From: CAZOAR01 sp964577985 | GTDB lineage: Bacteria > Gemmatimonadota > CAZMKB01 > CAZNLH01 | DNA length: 64,000 nucleotides | Direction of reading: 5' to 3' | Assembly (NCBI GenBank): GCA_964577985.1 | Contig: CAZOAR010000009.1 | Span: 1 to 64,000 of the forward strand | Part shown: piece after piece, positions 7,958 to 16,892 of the stretch | Numbering within the stretch: the first letter of the stretch is position 1 | Layout of the letters: each line of letters begins with the position of its first letter | Notes under the pieces: model-generated | Database searches by the model: none | What the model was told of the DNA's origin: nothing | What the model saw: the letters and a program-made list of their open reading frames with translations, nothing else | Translations under genes and position numbers: made by a program

Positions 7958-9531
7958 CCACCTGAGAGCGAGTCCTCGTCGGAGGGCTCTTCTGGTGGTA
8001 ATGAATCGCTGATGCCCTCTGAAATCGTATCAGAAACGGCCTCGACCGGAGTAGCGTCCACGCTCGTCAGGGCACTTTCATCCACCATTGCAACGCTCAG
8101 AAGTTCACCGTCCATCTCGTCCTCATAGAATCCCGCCGGGCGTTCGGGCAATTGCATATTCAACTTCAGTCTGGCATAATCTGCATATCGAGTATCCGGA
8201 TAAGAATCAACTATACTGCTATACTCCCTGGCGGAGGAAGTCGTATCCCCGTATTCCTCCTCGAGAATCCATGCCCTTGCGTAACTCGCCTTCGGTGCCC
8301 AGGGAGACTCGGGGAATGAATCCACCAGGGCCTCGAAGCTCTGGAGCGCCATTTCAAGGTCTTTCAGCTGGTACAACTGAAACTCGGCGATCAGGTATAG
8401 TGCCTGCTGAACGTCGGCTGACGCGTTTTTTTCCTGAGCGTCAACATAGTCTCTCAGTTGCATCCATCGCTCAACTTCTTTCCATTCTTCCCTGCACTTC
8501 TTTCCGTATTCGGATTCAGGAGCCTGTTTGAAACCCTTCTTGAACTCCTGTCGCGCCTTCTCTCCATCCTGAAATGTCTCCAACTCGACCTTACCTCTGA
8601 GATAGCTGGCCTCCGCGGCCTCCGGAAGCTTCGGGTAGTCGATCGTAATCAACTCAAACACTCCCAGGGCTTCCTCCTCTCTCTTGAGAAGGACAAGCTG
8701 GCGGCCCAGCCCTATCCTGGCCTTAACATCCTCCTTGTCGGACAACTCTCCTTCGAGAAGTTTCTTGTACGCTTCCATTGCTTCCTGATATCTCCCAATC
8801 TCCGAGAAAGAACTCGCGATCCAGAAGTAACCTGTTCTCTTCAACGACAGGGAGGAAGTCGATTCCACCAGGATCTGGAATCTTCTCAAGGCCTCATCAT
8901 AGTCTCCAAGATAAAACCGACATTGCGCCATCCGCAGCAACCCCTGGTCTCTCCACTCAGGCGACGACTTCCTGTCGAGAAGTTTCCCGAATTCATGATA
9001 ACTCAATTCGTACTTATCCATGGAGAAGTAGACCTCACCATGCAGGAAACTGATCTCATCCGCCCGTTCGCTCTTTATCGCGTTTTCGTCGAGTTGATCA
9101 ATCGTCATCAGGCACTCGGTGGACAGTCCATGGTGAAACTGCGCCTTCGCGAGCCAGTACAAGGCCTTCGCTCTCTTGTCGCTGTCGGGGTACTTCGACA
9201 GAAGTTTCTCGAATGCCTTGATCGACTCCTCATAGTCGGTTTTCTGATAAAAGGCCTTGCCCATCAGGAGAAGAGCATCGTCAACATAGGAACTGTTTTC
9301 ATATCTTGAAATAATCTTGGCACACTTCTGGATCGATTTCTTGAATTCCTCTTCTGCCTTCCTCGTGATCGTCCCATCCGACCGATCTACTTCCTCCATC
9401 CCTGCGTCATAGTGATTCCTGGCCCTGTAAAAGGTGTTGAAATAGACACAGCCACCCGCAAGGATAACCCCTGAGATGGATAATCCCAGTGCCACTGACG
9501 TTATTCGCGCTCGACCCACATTGGCTCCCAT
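7954..9531 (-). CDS. TPR-repeat lipoprotein
   Basis: About 525 residues starting with a signal peptide and lipobox (SGVILAGGC) followed by CVYFNTFYRARNHYDAG, then about eight to ten TPR/Sel1-like helical repeats (for example DYEESIKAFEKLLSKYPDS and QEAMEAYKKLLEG) and an acidic Ser/Glu-rich tail. It is probably an outer-membrane-attached periplasmic scaffold of the BamD/YbgF type; the client is unknown. ATG at 9531 is chosen because an upstream in-frame start at 9741 would run about 160 bases into the amidase gene; no good Shine-Dalgarno is visible. It is coupled to pyrK by a TTGA overlap. Confidence 0.85.
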   Translation of the reverse strand: MGANVGRARITSVALGLSISGVILAGGCVYFNTFYRARNHYDAGMEEVDRSDGTITRKAEEEFKKSIQKCAKIISRYENSSYVDDALLLMGKAFYQKTDYEESIKAFEKLLSKYPDSDKRAKALYWLAKAQFHHGLSTECLMTIDQLDENAIKSERADEISFLHGEVYFSMDKYELSYHEFGKLLDRKSSPEWRDQGLLRMAQCRFYLGDYDEALRRFQILVESTSSLSLKRTGYFWIASSFSEIGRYQEAMEAYKKLLEGELSDKEDVKARIGLGRQLVLLKREEEALGVFELITIDYPKLPEAAEASYLRGKVELETFQDGEKARQEFKKGFKQAPESEYGKKCREEWKEVERWMQLRDYVDAQEKNASADVQQALYLIAEFQLYQLKDLEMALQSFEALVDSFPESPWAPKASYARAWILEEEYGDTTSSAREYSSIVDSYPDTRYADYARLKLNMQLPERPAGFYEDEMDGELLSVAMVDESALTSVDATPVEAVSDTISEGISDSLPPEEPSDEDSLSGG

Positions 9532-9577
9532 CGATTCTGCCGCCCGCTGCAGCCGTTGCAGCTGAAGCGGATGCCCA

Positions 9578-11107
9578 TCATCCCCCCACTTTGAGGTTGT
9601 AGCGCTCGATATAGCTCTGAATTCCTTCGAAAATCTCCCCTGCCACAACCTTCTGATAGCTGGAATCTCCCAGCAGCTTCTCCTCTTCGGGGTTGGATAC
9701 GTATCCGATCTCCAGCAGAATAGCCGGCATATAGGCACCATTCAGGACATAGAATCCCGCCTGACGAACCTCCCCCCTCACTTTCCTGGAACCATCCCTG
9801 AACTCATCACACATTATCTCGGCCCATTCGCTGCTTTCCCTGAGGTGCTCATTCTGCGCCAGGTCCCAGAAAATGAATTCCAGCTCGTCGATAGAGGAGG
9901 AGTCGATTGACGGCTTTTCAAATCGTACGCTGAGATTCTCTCGCAGCGCTACAGCCCTTTCTTCATCGGTCTTGGCCACTGACAGGAAATAGGCTTCGAA
10001 GCCTTTCACCTTCCTCTTTTTCGAGGCATTGCAGTGGATGCTCACGAATAGATCCGCGTCCCGCCGGTTGGCCAGGCTGGTGCGATCACTCAGTGAAATG
10101 TAGGTGTCATCCTTCCGGGTCAGGATCACTTCGAGGTCGCTGCGTTCATCCAGGAGAGAGGCGACTTCTCTGGCGACATCCAGGTTGACATCCTTCTCCC
10201 TCAAACCATTCCCGCCGATGGCTCCCGGGTCTTTTCCACCGTGCCCCGGGTCGATGGCAATTCTCCGTATCATGAATTCCCTGGGGTCTATTATACCCGA
10301 GACAAGATCTTGATCCCCCGAAGGGGCGTCCTTTTCATCGGGACCATTTCCAGAGAAGGCGATACTGATCCCCGGCGGGGCCTTTATCTCCGCAACCCTG
10401 TAGCGCTGCACCGAGGGCTTGAGAAAGAAAAGGAGCTGCGTAGAGCGCCCTGATTCGCTGATGCGAGTGGAATCGATAAAGCCTGAAGCCACTATAGAGT
10501 CGGCGAGAAGCGGGCTGCACCTCGTCTCAAACAGATTGAGGAGCAATGTTCCGGGCCTGGACGTATCCGTCTCGAACCGCGGGGGTGACGAAGCGAAGAG
10601 AAAAACAACCGTTTCGTCCTCAGAAGTGGACTCCGTCGTCCCCTTGATAAAGGCATAGAATCTGCGATCCCTGAGCGTACCTGATTCCGATTCGAACAGG
10701 AAGAGGTCGGGGAAGAAATAAGGGATGTACTCAGTCACAAACTGAAGGGGTATCAAAAAATCATTCGCCACTACGGCCGGCGGGTTTACGAGTTGATATG
10801 GCCTGTCATCGAATGAGAAAAAAGGGATAGCATCTTCGAATTGAAACCGGCTTCCACCATATCGATATGTCACGTCCAATCCTGAAGTCCCCCTCTCCAG
10901 GCTTCCGCCGATCGCGTCGCGCAGATCATCGACAGACACATATTCCCCGCCATCAAGCCTGTGAAGTTGAATCGGCCACGTCTGTCCGCCATAGAAGACG
11001 GAAAAGGTCCCCGGTATAGCGTTGTCGGCCCGAATCGACTCTATTGGCGAGGCGGCCAGCAAGAGGCAAACAAGGAATATCCTGGTCTTTCTGCCAAAGC
11101 TTCGCAT
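9578..11107 (-). CDS. N-acetylmuramoyl-L-alanine amidase (Amidase_3) with N-terminal stalk domains
   Basis: Exported zinc amidase that cleaves the amide bond between muramic acid and the stem peptide. After a signal peptide (RIFLVCLLLAASP) come a domain resembling copper-amine-oxidase N-terminal repeats (VSVDDLRDAIGG), a beta-rich AMIN-like region and the catalytic domain with zinc ligands in DPGHGG (residues about 286-291), GLREKDVNLD and VSIHCNAS and the catalytic Glu in LLEIGYVSNP. ATG at 11107 has GGTGG seven bases upstream; the in-frame start at 11158 would overlap smpB. It lies 25 bases after smpB, in an operon leading to envelope and pyrimidine genes. Confidence 0.93.
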   Translation of the reverse strand: MRSFGRKTRIFLVCLLLAASPIESIRADNAIPGTFSVFYGGQTWPIQLHRLDGGEYVSVDDLRDAIGGSLERGTSGLDVTYRYGGSRFQFEDAIPFFSFDDRPYQLVNPPAVVANDFLIPLQFVTEYIPYFFPDLFLFESESGTLRDRRFYAFIKGTTESTSEDETVVFLFASSPPRFETDTSRPGTLLLNLFETRCSPLLADSIVASGFIDSTRISESGRSTQLLFFLKPSVQRYRVAEIKAPPGISIAFSGNGPDEKDAPSGDQDLVSGIIDPREFMIRRIAIDPGHGGKDPGAIGGNGLREKDVNLDVAREVASLLDERSDLEVILTRKDDTYISLSDRTSLANRRDADLFVSIHCNASKKRKVKGFEAYFLSVAKTDEERAVALRENLSVRFEKPSIDSSSIDELEFIFWDLAQNEHLRESSEWAEIMCDEFRDGSRKVRGEVRQAGFYVLNGAYMPAILLEIGYVSNPEEEKLLGDSSYQKVVAGEIFEGIQSYIERYNLKVGG

Positions 11108-11132
11108 GTCATTTCCACCGGTAAAGGCGGGG

Positions 11133-11588
11133 TCATCTCTTGCGATCCTTGAGGGCACGCTCCATCTCCCTGTCCGCTACTCTCCTCTTCATGTCCTCCC
11201 GCCTGTCGTGAATCTTTTTTCCTCGCGCCAGGGCGATTTCGACCTTCGCCAGGCCTCCGGAAAAGTATATCTTCAGTGGAACCAGGGTCAGGCCCTTCTC
11301 CTCCACCTTTCCGATGAGCCGCCTGATTTCCTGCCTGTGGAGCAGGAGTTTCCTTACGCGCCGGGAGTCATGATTGAGGTTATGCGCCGCCTCATATTGT
11401 CCTATGTGCAGGTGGTGGAGATAGACTTCTCCCTTTTCAATCCTGGCGTAGCTGTCAGTGAGGCTCACCTTGCCCTCTCTCAGGGCCTTCACTTCACTCC
11501 CCACCAGCGCGATACCGGCCTCCCAGGTCTCCTCGATGTGATAAAGGAAACGAGCTTTCTTGTTCTGGCACAGGACTTTATCAACCAT
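11133..11588 (-). CDS. smpB: SsrA-binding protein SmpB
   Basis: Binds tmRNA and delivers it to stalled ribosomes in trans-translation. Characteristic segments are NKKARFLYHIEETWEAGI, LVGSEVKALREGKVSL, the HxHI motif in HHLHIGQYE and the basic C-terminal tail. Length 151 is normal. It is the first gene downstream of the promoter at 11637-11665. No ssrA gene is seen in the window. Confidence 0.97.
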   Translation of the reverse strand: MVDKVLCQNKKARFLYHIEETWEAGIALVGSEVKALREGKVSLTDSYARIEKGEVYLHHLHIGQYEAAHNLNHDSRRVRKLLLHRQEIRRLIGKVEEKGLTLVPLKIYFSGGLAKVEIALARGKKIHDRREDMKRRVADREMERALKDRKR

Positions 11589-11636
11589 CTTGTGGCACCT
11601 TCAGATCCTCATTCGTGATCACACCGATTGCTGTTA

Positions 11637-11665
11637 AACATAAGGGGAAAGCACCCAAAAGGCAA
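11637..11665 (-). promoter_or_regulatory. Candidate sigma-70 promoter of the smpB operon
   Basis: The minus strand has -35 TTGCCT (11660-11665), a 17-base spacer and -10 TATGTT (11637-11642). It lies about 50 bases before the smpB start and back-to-back with the plus-strand promoter at 11688-11718. Confidence 0.5.
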
Positions 11666-11687
11666 GCGCATTTGGCCAAGAAAAGCC

Positions 11688-11718
11688 TTTACAAAAGCGG
11701 CAAAAACCGTTATATATT
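11688..11718 (+). promoter_or_regulatory. Candidate sigma-70 promoter of the citryl-CoA locus
   Basis: TTTACA (11688-11693) is followed after 17 bases by TATATA (11711-11716), or after 19 bases by TATATT (11713-11718). It lies about 95 bases before the first gene of the locus. Confidence 0.5.
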
Positions 11719-11810
11719 GCAGCCCGAACACCGCCTTCTCCGCGAGTCTTTGACATCGGGGCATGCGCGGCGACGCCAACTGACGATCAGCCTGTTATCG
11801 GGACGAGGGC

Positions 11811-13358
11811 ATGGCCAAACTGCACGAATATCAGGGAAAGCAACTCCTGCGGGAAGCGGGAATAGCCACAATCCCGGGAAAAGTGGCCGGCAGCGCGGAG
11901 GAAGCCTCTAAGATAGCGGAGTCTATAGGGCTGCCCGTTGTCGTAAAGGGTCAGGCCTGGATTACTTCCCGGGCGGCCAGAGGGGCGATCCTGTTTGCGG
12001 AAACGCTCTCCGACGTGAGTGATGCTGCCGGAAATATACTCGGGATGACGTTCGACAACTTCAGGGTGGACCGAATTCTGGTCGAGAAGAAAGTGGAGAT
12101 CGAGCGGGAGTTCTATGCGGGTTTGATCATCGACGATCAGATCAAGTCCCCTCGACTTATCTTCAGCAGCACGGGTGGAAGCGGCATAGAGGAGATCGCC
12201 CGGGAGAACCCCGACTGCGTCGCCAGAAGAGCGGTTCCGACAGGTCGCGGGATAAAGGCCTTCGAGGCGCGCAACATCCTCCGAAAGCTCGATATCCATG
12301 GAACGCTTCAGGTAAAGCTGGCGGGTATTCTCGTGAAGCTTTTCCAGTTGTGCAGGAGACTGGAAGCGAGATCGGCGGAGATCAACCCTCTCGTCCTGAC
12401 CGTCGATGGGGAGCTTCTCGCGGCGGACTGCCGGATAACGATCGACGACTACGCTGTCTTTCGCCATCCGGAACTCGGTATCGAGATCGCCAGGGAATTT
12501 GATCGCCCCGCGACGAGACTGGAGAAGATCGCCTACGATATCGAGGCGGGCGATTACAGGGGGACATTTTATTTTATCCAGATGGCGGCGGAGACGGAAA
12601 AGGGGAAAGGATACGTGGGCTTTCACGGCGCAGGCGGCGGCGGGTCGATGATGTCGATGGACGCACTGCTGTCAAAGGGCTTCAAGATAGCCAACTTCTG
12701 CGACACAAGCGGTAATCCGCCGGCCTCAAAGGTCTACCGGGCCGCCCGAATCATACTATCACAACCAGGAATCGACGGTTATTTCGCCTCCGGATCCGGT
12801 GTCGCCAGCCAGGAGCAGTTTCATTCCGCCAGGGGACTGGTTAAGGCCTTTATGGAGGAAGGCCTCTCAGTCCCGGCAGTAATCCGTCTCGGCGGGAACC
12901 AGGAAGAGAAAGCGATAGAAATACTCGAAGAGGCAGCAGGAGTCCTGTCAGCCCCACTGGAGGGATATGGAAAGGCAACCTCCGCCGACCAGTGCGCGGA
13001 TAGAATGAGCGAACTCATCCGCGGATGCGAGGAGATTTCATCCCATCCAATCTCACCATGCAGGGAAGGCGAAGCGAGAGAATCGTACTGCTTCGAAACG
13101 CCTACAGGCAGCATAGACATAGATCATGAACTCTGCAGCCGTTGCGAGTCATACGCCTGCGTCGAAGCTTGTGTACCGTCGATACTCGAGATCAGAGAGG
13201 GCCGCCCGTTCCTGAACATCGACAGAGAAAGGGCGAAGCGAGGTGGCTGCATAGAGTGCCTCGCCTGCGAACTCGAATGCTTCTTCAGGGGGGCAAAGGC
13301 TGTGAGGATCGAACTTCCGATCGATGGCCTTGAAGAATACCGGAACAGAACAGAGTAA
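11811..13358 (+). CDS. SucC-like acyl-CoA ligase beta subunit fused to a 2[4Fe-4S] ferredoxin domain
   Basis: Residues 1-400 resemble the ADP/GDP-forming succinyl-CoA synthetase beta subunit: an ATP-grasp start MAKLHEYQGKQLLREAGI, VVVKGQAW, the metal-binding EINPL and a CoA-ligase Rossmann domain (FHGAGGGGSMMSMDAL). The usual glycine loop after VVKxQ is altered to ITSRAARGA. About residues 434-515 add a ferredoxin-like domain with Cys 442, 445, 450, 454 and 480, 483, 486, 490 (CSRCESYACVEAC and CIECLACELEC), enough for two [4Fe-4S] clusters. With the next two genes it could form a citryl-CoA synthetase/lyase system of the Hydrogenobacter CcsAB/Ccl type (inference). Succinate, malate or another acid remains possible as substrate. 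No such fusion is part of standard SucC. Confidence 0.85.
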   Translation: MAKLHEYQGKQLLREAGIATIPGKVAGSAEEASKIAESIGLPVVVKGQAWITSRAARGAILFAETLSDVSDAAGNILGMTFDNFRVDRILVEKKVEIEREFYAGLIIDDQIKSPRLIFSSTGGSGIEEIARENPDCVARRAVPTGRGIKAFEARNILRKLDIHGTLQVKLAGILVKLFQLCRRLEARSAEINPLVLTVDGELLAADCRITIDDYAVFRHPELGIEIAREFDRPATRLEKIAYDIEAGDYRGTFYFIQMAAETEKGKGYVGFHGAGGGGSMMSMDALLSKGFKIANFCDTSGNPPASKVYRAARIILSQPGIDGYFASGSGVASQEQFHSARGLVKAFMEEGLSVPAVIRLGGNQEEKAIEILEEAAGVLSAPLEGYGKATSADQCADRMSELIRGCEEISSHPISPCREGEARESYCFETPTGSIDIDHELCSRCESYACVEACVPSILEIREGRPFLNIDRERAKRGGCIECLACELECFFRGAKAVRIELPIDGLEEYRNRTE

Positions 13359-13366
13359 TCCGGAAC

Positions 13367-14272
13367 ATGTCCATAATTATTGACGAAAACAAGCGTGTCA
13401 TTGTCCAGGGCATAACGGGCCGGGAGGGAACGATCCGGACAAGGCTGATGCTCGACTACGGCACGAAGGTAGTGGCGGGCTGCACCCCGGGCCGCGGGGG
13501 CGAAACGGTCCATGATGTACCCGTCTACGACACCGTGGAGGAGGCGTTCGACCAGGAGGGACGGATCGATATCAGCGTCATCTTCGTCCCTGCCCCCCTC
13601 GTCAAGGAGGCGGCGCTCGAATCAATTTCAGCCGGAGTCCCTTTCCTGGTCATCATTCCCGATCGCGTTCCCATATATGACGTCCTGGAAATCGAAGAGA
13701 GTGCCCGCACACATGGCGCGTCGTTCCTTGGCCCCAACACTCTCGGTGTGCTCAGTCCGGGGAAAGCCACTCTTGGAATGATCGGGGGCAGGGCCGCCTC
13801 AGCCAGGGAATGGTTCTCCGCGGGGCCGGCGGGTGTCTGTTCGAGGAGCGGTGGGATCACCTCCGCGATGGCGTATTATCTCGGCAGAGCAGGCATCGGC
13901 CAGAGCACGATCGTTCACGTCGGCGGGGATGTCTGCGTGGGAACACCCTTCCCGGACGTCATGAAGGCATTCGAAAAAGATCCCGACACATTGATGATGG
14001 TCATGTTCGGCGAGATAGGCGGATCGCAGGAAGAACGTGTGGCGGACCTCATAATAGAGGGGGAGATAACCAAGCCGGTCGTTGCGTTCATCGGAGGGGC
14101 GGCCGCAAAGTCGGGGACACGCTTCTCGCATGCGGGAGCAATCATCGAGGGGAACAGGGGAACATACCAGGGGAAAGTGGAACGACTGAAAGAAGCGGGG
14201 GCATTCGTGGCATCTTCCTTTGACGATATACCGGCGGTGGCTGGAGAAGTCCTTTCAACTCTGGAGGCATAG
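13367..14272 (+). CDS. SucD-like acyl-CoA ligase alpha subunit
   Basis: CoA-binding and phospho-histidine subunit of the NDP-forming acyl-CoA ligase family. The CoA-binding Rossmann domain (VIVQGITGREGT, VVAGCTPGRGG, VPVYDTVEEA), GPNTLGVLSPG, active-site FGEIGG (Glu216) and the phosphorylated His255 in RFSHAGAII are intact, so the ligase should be catalytically competent. It starts eight bases after the beta/ferredoxin gene and ends five bases before the citryl-CoA lyase-like gene. Its substrate cannot be told from sequence; citrate is suggested only by the neighbouring lyase. Confidence 0.93.
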   Translation: MSIIIDENKRVIVQGITGREGTIRTRLMLDYGTKVVAGCTPGRGGETVHDVPVYDTVEEAFDQEGRIDISVIFVPAPLVKEAALESISAGVPFLVIIPDRVPIYDVLEIEESARTHGASFLGPNTLGVLSPGKATLGMIGGRAASAREWFSAGPAGVCSRSGGITSAMAYYLGRAGIGQSTIVHVGGDVCVGTPFPDVMKAFEKDPDTLMMVMFGEIGGSQEERVADLIIEGEITKPVVAFIGGAAAKSGTRFSHAGAIIEGNRGTYQGKVERLKEAGAFVASSFDDIPAVAGEVLSTLEA

Positions 14273-14277
14273 CGACC

Positions 14278-15072
14278 ATGGAGTGGAAAAGTGCAATCAC
14301 CCAGATTGAACCGAACAAGATCAGGGTCCGGGGCTATCCGGTGGATCAATTGATGGGGAACGTCTCCTTCGCGCAGGTGATATATCTCATTCTCAGGGGA
14401 GAACTCCCCGGTAAGGCCACCTCGGAGATCATAGAGGCGGTGCTCGTATCCTCGATCGACCACGGGACCACTCCCCCATCCTGTCTCGCGACGCTCAACG
14501 CCGCCACGGGCGGTGCCCCATTGAATGCGGCCGTCGCCGCGGGAATACTGGCGATCTCAAAATCACATGGTGGGGCCGTCAAAGCATGCCTGGAGACGAT
14601 TGAGAATGGGCTGAAAAGGATGAAAGAGGAGGGTGAGACGAGGGACGAAGCCGCCCGTCGCGTCGTAGCGATGTGCCGGGAACAGAAAATGAGGATATCC
14701 GGTTTCGGTCACAGGATTCACACAGAAGATCCGCGAACGGCAAGGCTACTCGAGATGGCTGATCAGAGGAGCATATCGAGCGAGCATGTAGCCATGGCGC
14801 GCTCGATAGGCGAAGCCATCGAGGCATCTCTCGGTAAGAGACTTCCTCTAAACGTGGATGGTGCCATAGCGGCCATCCTGGGCGGGCTGGGATTCTCCCC
14901 CACCGTGGCGAACTCCTTTTTCCTGATGGCAAGGGTCCCCGGACTCGTCGCTCACGCGAACGAGGAGGTCGAGCGGAACAGGCCGGTCAGGTCGATCAAT
15001 CCGGCGGAATCGACTTATGACGGCCCGCCGGAGCGCGGCGTACAATCCGCGACAGGGAGGAGCGAAGAATGA
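14278..15072 (+). CDS. Citryl-CoA lyase-like citrate synthase-fold protein
   Basis: A short (264 residues) citrate synthase-superfamily protein resembling the C-terminal part of ATP-citrate lyase and Hydrogenobacter citryl-CoA lyase. Catalytic residues of the fold are present by eye: His97 in SHGGA, His145 in GFGHRIH (with EDPR after it) and Asp194 in NVDGAIAA. It should interconvert a citryl-CoA-type ester with acetyl-CoA and oxaloacetate. GGAGG lies ten bases before its ATG, inside the end of the SucD-like gene, and its stop overlaps the next start (ATGA). Methylcitryl-CoA or another analogue is an alternative substrate. Confidence 0.82.
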   Translation: MEWKSAITQIEPNKIRVRGYPVDQLMGNVSFAQVIYLILRGELPGKATSEIIEAVLVSSIDHGTTPPSCLATLNAATGGAPLNAAVAAGILAISKSHGGAVKACLETIENGLKRMKEEGETRDEAARRVVAMCREQKMRISGFGHRIHTEDPRTARLLEMADQRSISSEHVAMARSIGEAIEASLGKRLPLNVDGAIAAILGGLGFSPTVANSFFLMARVPGLVAHANEEVERNRPVRSINPAESTYDGPPERGVQSATGRSEE

Positions 15073-15602
15073 GAGAGCAGTTGCTCGACGCCTTTCCAGA
15101 ATTCAATCTGATCGGTGCGCCGAGTCTCAAGGATCTCGCGCTGGACGTCTACGAAGACGCGCTCAAGCAGGGCGGCTGGAGCATAGAAGACATGGATCGT
15201 ATTCCTTTCACGCTGCTGATCCCTGACGTCGACGTCAGCTACACCCGACACGTCAGGGGAGTCACGGCCATGTGTCATGCCATGGCCAGCGCGATCAACG
15301 GGATTTACGGTGACCGCATGACGCTGGACATGGATATACTCATAACTGGCGCGCTGCTTCACGACATCGGCAAACTCGCAGAATTCGCAGAGGTGGATGG
15401 GAAGTTCGTCAAAAGCGTCTCAGGGATGATGCTGAGGCATCCCTTCTCCGGTGTCGCCTTGTGTGCAAGGCACGATGTGCCGGAGGCAATCCTGCATATA
15501 ATCGCGGTTCATTCCAGAGAGGGAGATGGTTTCAGGCGGACTCCGGAGGCCATTATCCTGCATCACGCTGATTTTGCAAACTTCGAACCCTTGAAGAAGT
15601 AA
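15069..15602 (+). CDS. HD-domain phosphohydrolase-like protein
   Basis: A 177-residue protein of the HD superfamily with the metal-binding pattern His in SYTRHVRGV, the HD doublet in ALLHDIGKL, and later His residues in RHPFSG, IAVHSREG and HHADF. Family members hydrolyse phosphate esters or nucleotides. Its overlap with the lyase gene and ten-base distance to the first LeuC-type gene place it inside the operon, which suggests a metabolic or repair role linked to the pathway rather than signalling. Nothing in the sequence identifies the substrate. Confidence 0.82.
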   Translation: MREQLLDAFPEFNLIGAPSLKDLALDVYEDALKQGGWSIEDMDRIPFTLLIPDVDVSYTRHVRGVTAMCHAMASAINGIYGDRMTLDMDILITGALLHDIGKLAEFAEVDGKFVKSVSGMMLRHPFSGVALCARHDVPEAILHIIAVHSREGDGFRRTPEAIILHHADFANFEPLKK

Positions 15603-15611
15603 GTGGCCCGG

Positions 15612-16889
15612 ATGGGATCGACCTTCTCAGAGAAGATACTGGCGACAAAGGCCGGGGTTCGCAGCGTGAGTCCTGGGCAGATCGTAGACGCAGTTCCCGA
15701 CGTCGTGATGTCCCACGATAACACGGCCGCAATAGCCGGCATCTTCCGCCAGACAGGCCTCGCCCGGATCAAGAACCCCGATCGCGTGGTGATTATACTC
15801 GATCACTGTGTTCCTGCCGCCACAGAAAAATACGCCCTCAACCACGACATCATCCGAGAATTCGTTTCCGAACAGGGAATCCGACACTTCTACGACCTCT
15901 CGCACGGGATCTGCCACCAGGTCCTGCCCGAGCAGGGGCACGTCCTTCCGGGTACGCTCATACTGGGGAGCGACTCCCACACGACCACCCATGGCGCCTT
16001 CGGTGCCTTCTCGGCCGGCATCGGCAGGAGTGAGATGGCGGCGATATATGCCACGGGACAAATCTGGTTGATGGTCCCCGAGACCATGAGGATCGAGGCA
16101 CATGGTGACTTCCCGCGAATGGTGGGGCCAAAGGATCTTATACTCCATATCATAGGTGATCTGGGAGCGGACGGCGCCATTTACAAGGCGGTCGAATTTA
16201 CAGGTCGCGCGATACGCGGGATGGATGTGGGAGGCAGGATGGTCCTATCCAACATGGCGGCCGAAATGGGAGCGAAGATCGGTTACGCAGAACCTGATGA
16301 CACCCTCGACGCGTGGTTCGAGGAGAGAGGGATCGAGGGTTACGAGAGGGTGGCATCCGACCCGGACGCCCACTTCTGTGCGATGCACACATATGCGGTT
16401 GATGACCTGGAGCCACAGGTAGCCTGCCCTCACACCGTCGACAACGTGAAACCGGTGACGGAAGTGGCGGGTAGGAAAATCAACCAGGTCCTGATAGGCA
16501 CGTGTACGAACGGCAGGCTTGAGGATCTTGAGACAGCGGCGAGGATACTGGACGGAAATCGCGTCGATCCCGCCACGCGTACACTCATCTTTCCGGCATC
16601 GAGAGAAGTATTGCTCGGTGCTCTGGAGCGGGGAATCATTGAGACGTTCGTGCGCAGTGGTGCGACGGTAATGAACACCGGGTGCGGCCCCTGTCTGGGA
16701 GCACACGAAGGCGTGCTGGCCCCTGGAGAGGTGTGCCTGAGCACGGCGAACAGGAACTTCAAGGGCCGCATGGGATGCAGGGATGCGGAAGTCTATCTCG
16801 CAAGTCCCGCCACAGCCGCGGTTTCTGCACTGACTGGCGTTATCACTGATCCGCGCGAGTGGACCTCCGGCGCCACCTGTGGAGAGTAG
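15612..16889 (+). CDS. LeuC/HacA-type hydro-lyase large subunit, copy 1
   Basis: Large subunit of a two-subunit aconitase-superfamily dehydratase that moves a hydroxyl group between adjacent carbons using a [4Fe-4S] cluster. Cluster Cys are in IGTCTNGR and NTGCGPCLG. DHCVPA, LILGSDSHTTTHGAFGAF and STANRNFKGRMG are typical of archaeal-type isopropylmalate/homoaconitate enzymes. Start is taken at ATG 15612 (MGSTFSEKI matches the family); GTG 15603 is alternative. Likely partners are the small subunit three bases downstream and, in the proposed pathway, citrate or a homologue as substrate. Leucine synthesis is not supported by neighbours. Confidence 0.9.
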   Translation: MGSTFSEKILATKAGVRSVSPGQIVDAVPDVVMSHDNTAAIAGIFRQTGLARIKNPDRVVIILDHCVPAATEKYALNHDIIREFVSEQGIRHFYDLSHGICHQVLPEQGHVLPGTLILGSDSHTTTHGAFGAFSAGIGRSEMAAIYATGQIWLMVPETMRIEAHGDFPRMVGPKDLILHIIGDLGADGAIYKAVEFTGRAIRGMDVGGRMVLSNMAAEMGAKIGYAEPDDTLDAWFEERGIEGYERVASDPDAHFCAMHTYAVDDLEPQVACPHTVDNVKPVTEVAGRKINQVLIGTCTNGRLEDLETAARILDGNRVDPATRTLIFPASREVLLGALERGIIETFVRSGATVMNTGCGPCLGAHEGVLAPGEVCLSTANRNFKGRMGCRDAEVYLASPATAAVSALTGVITDPREWTSGATCGE

Positions 16890-16892
16890 ACC

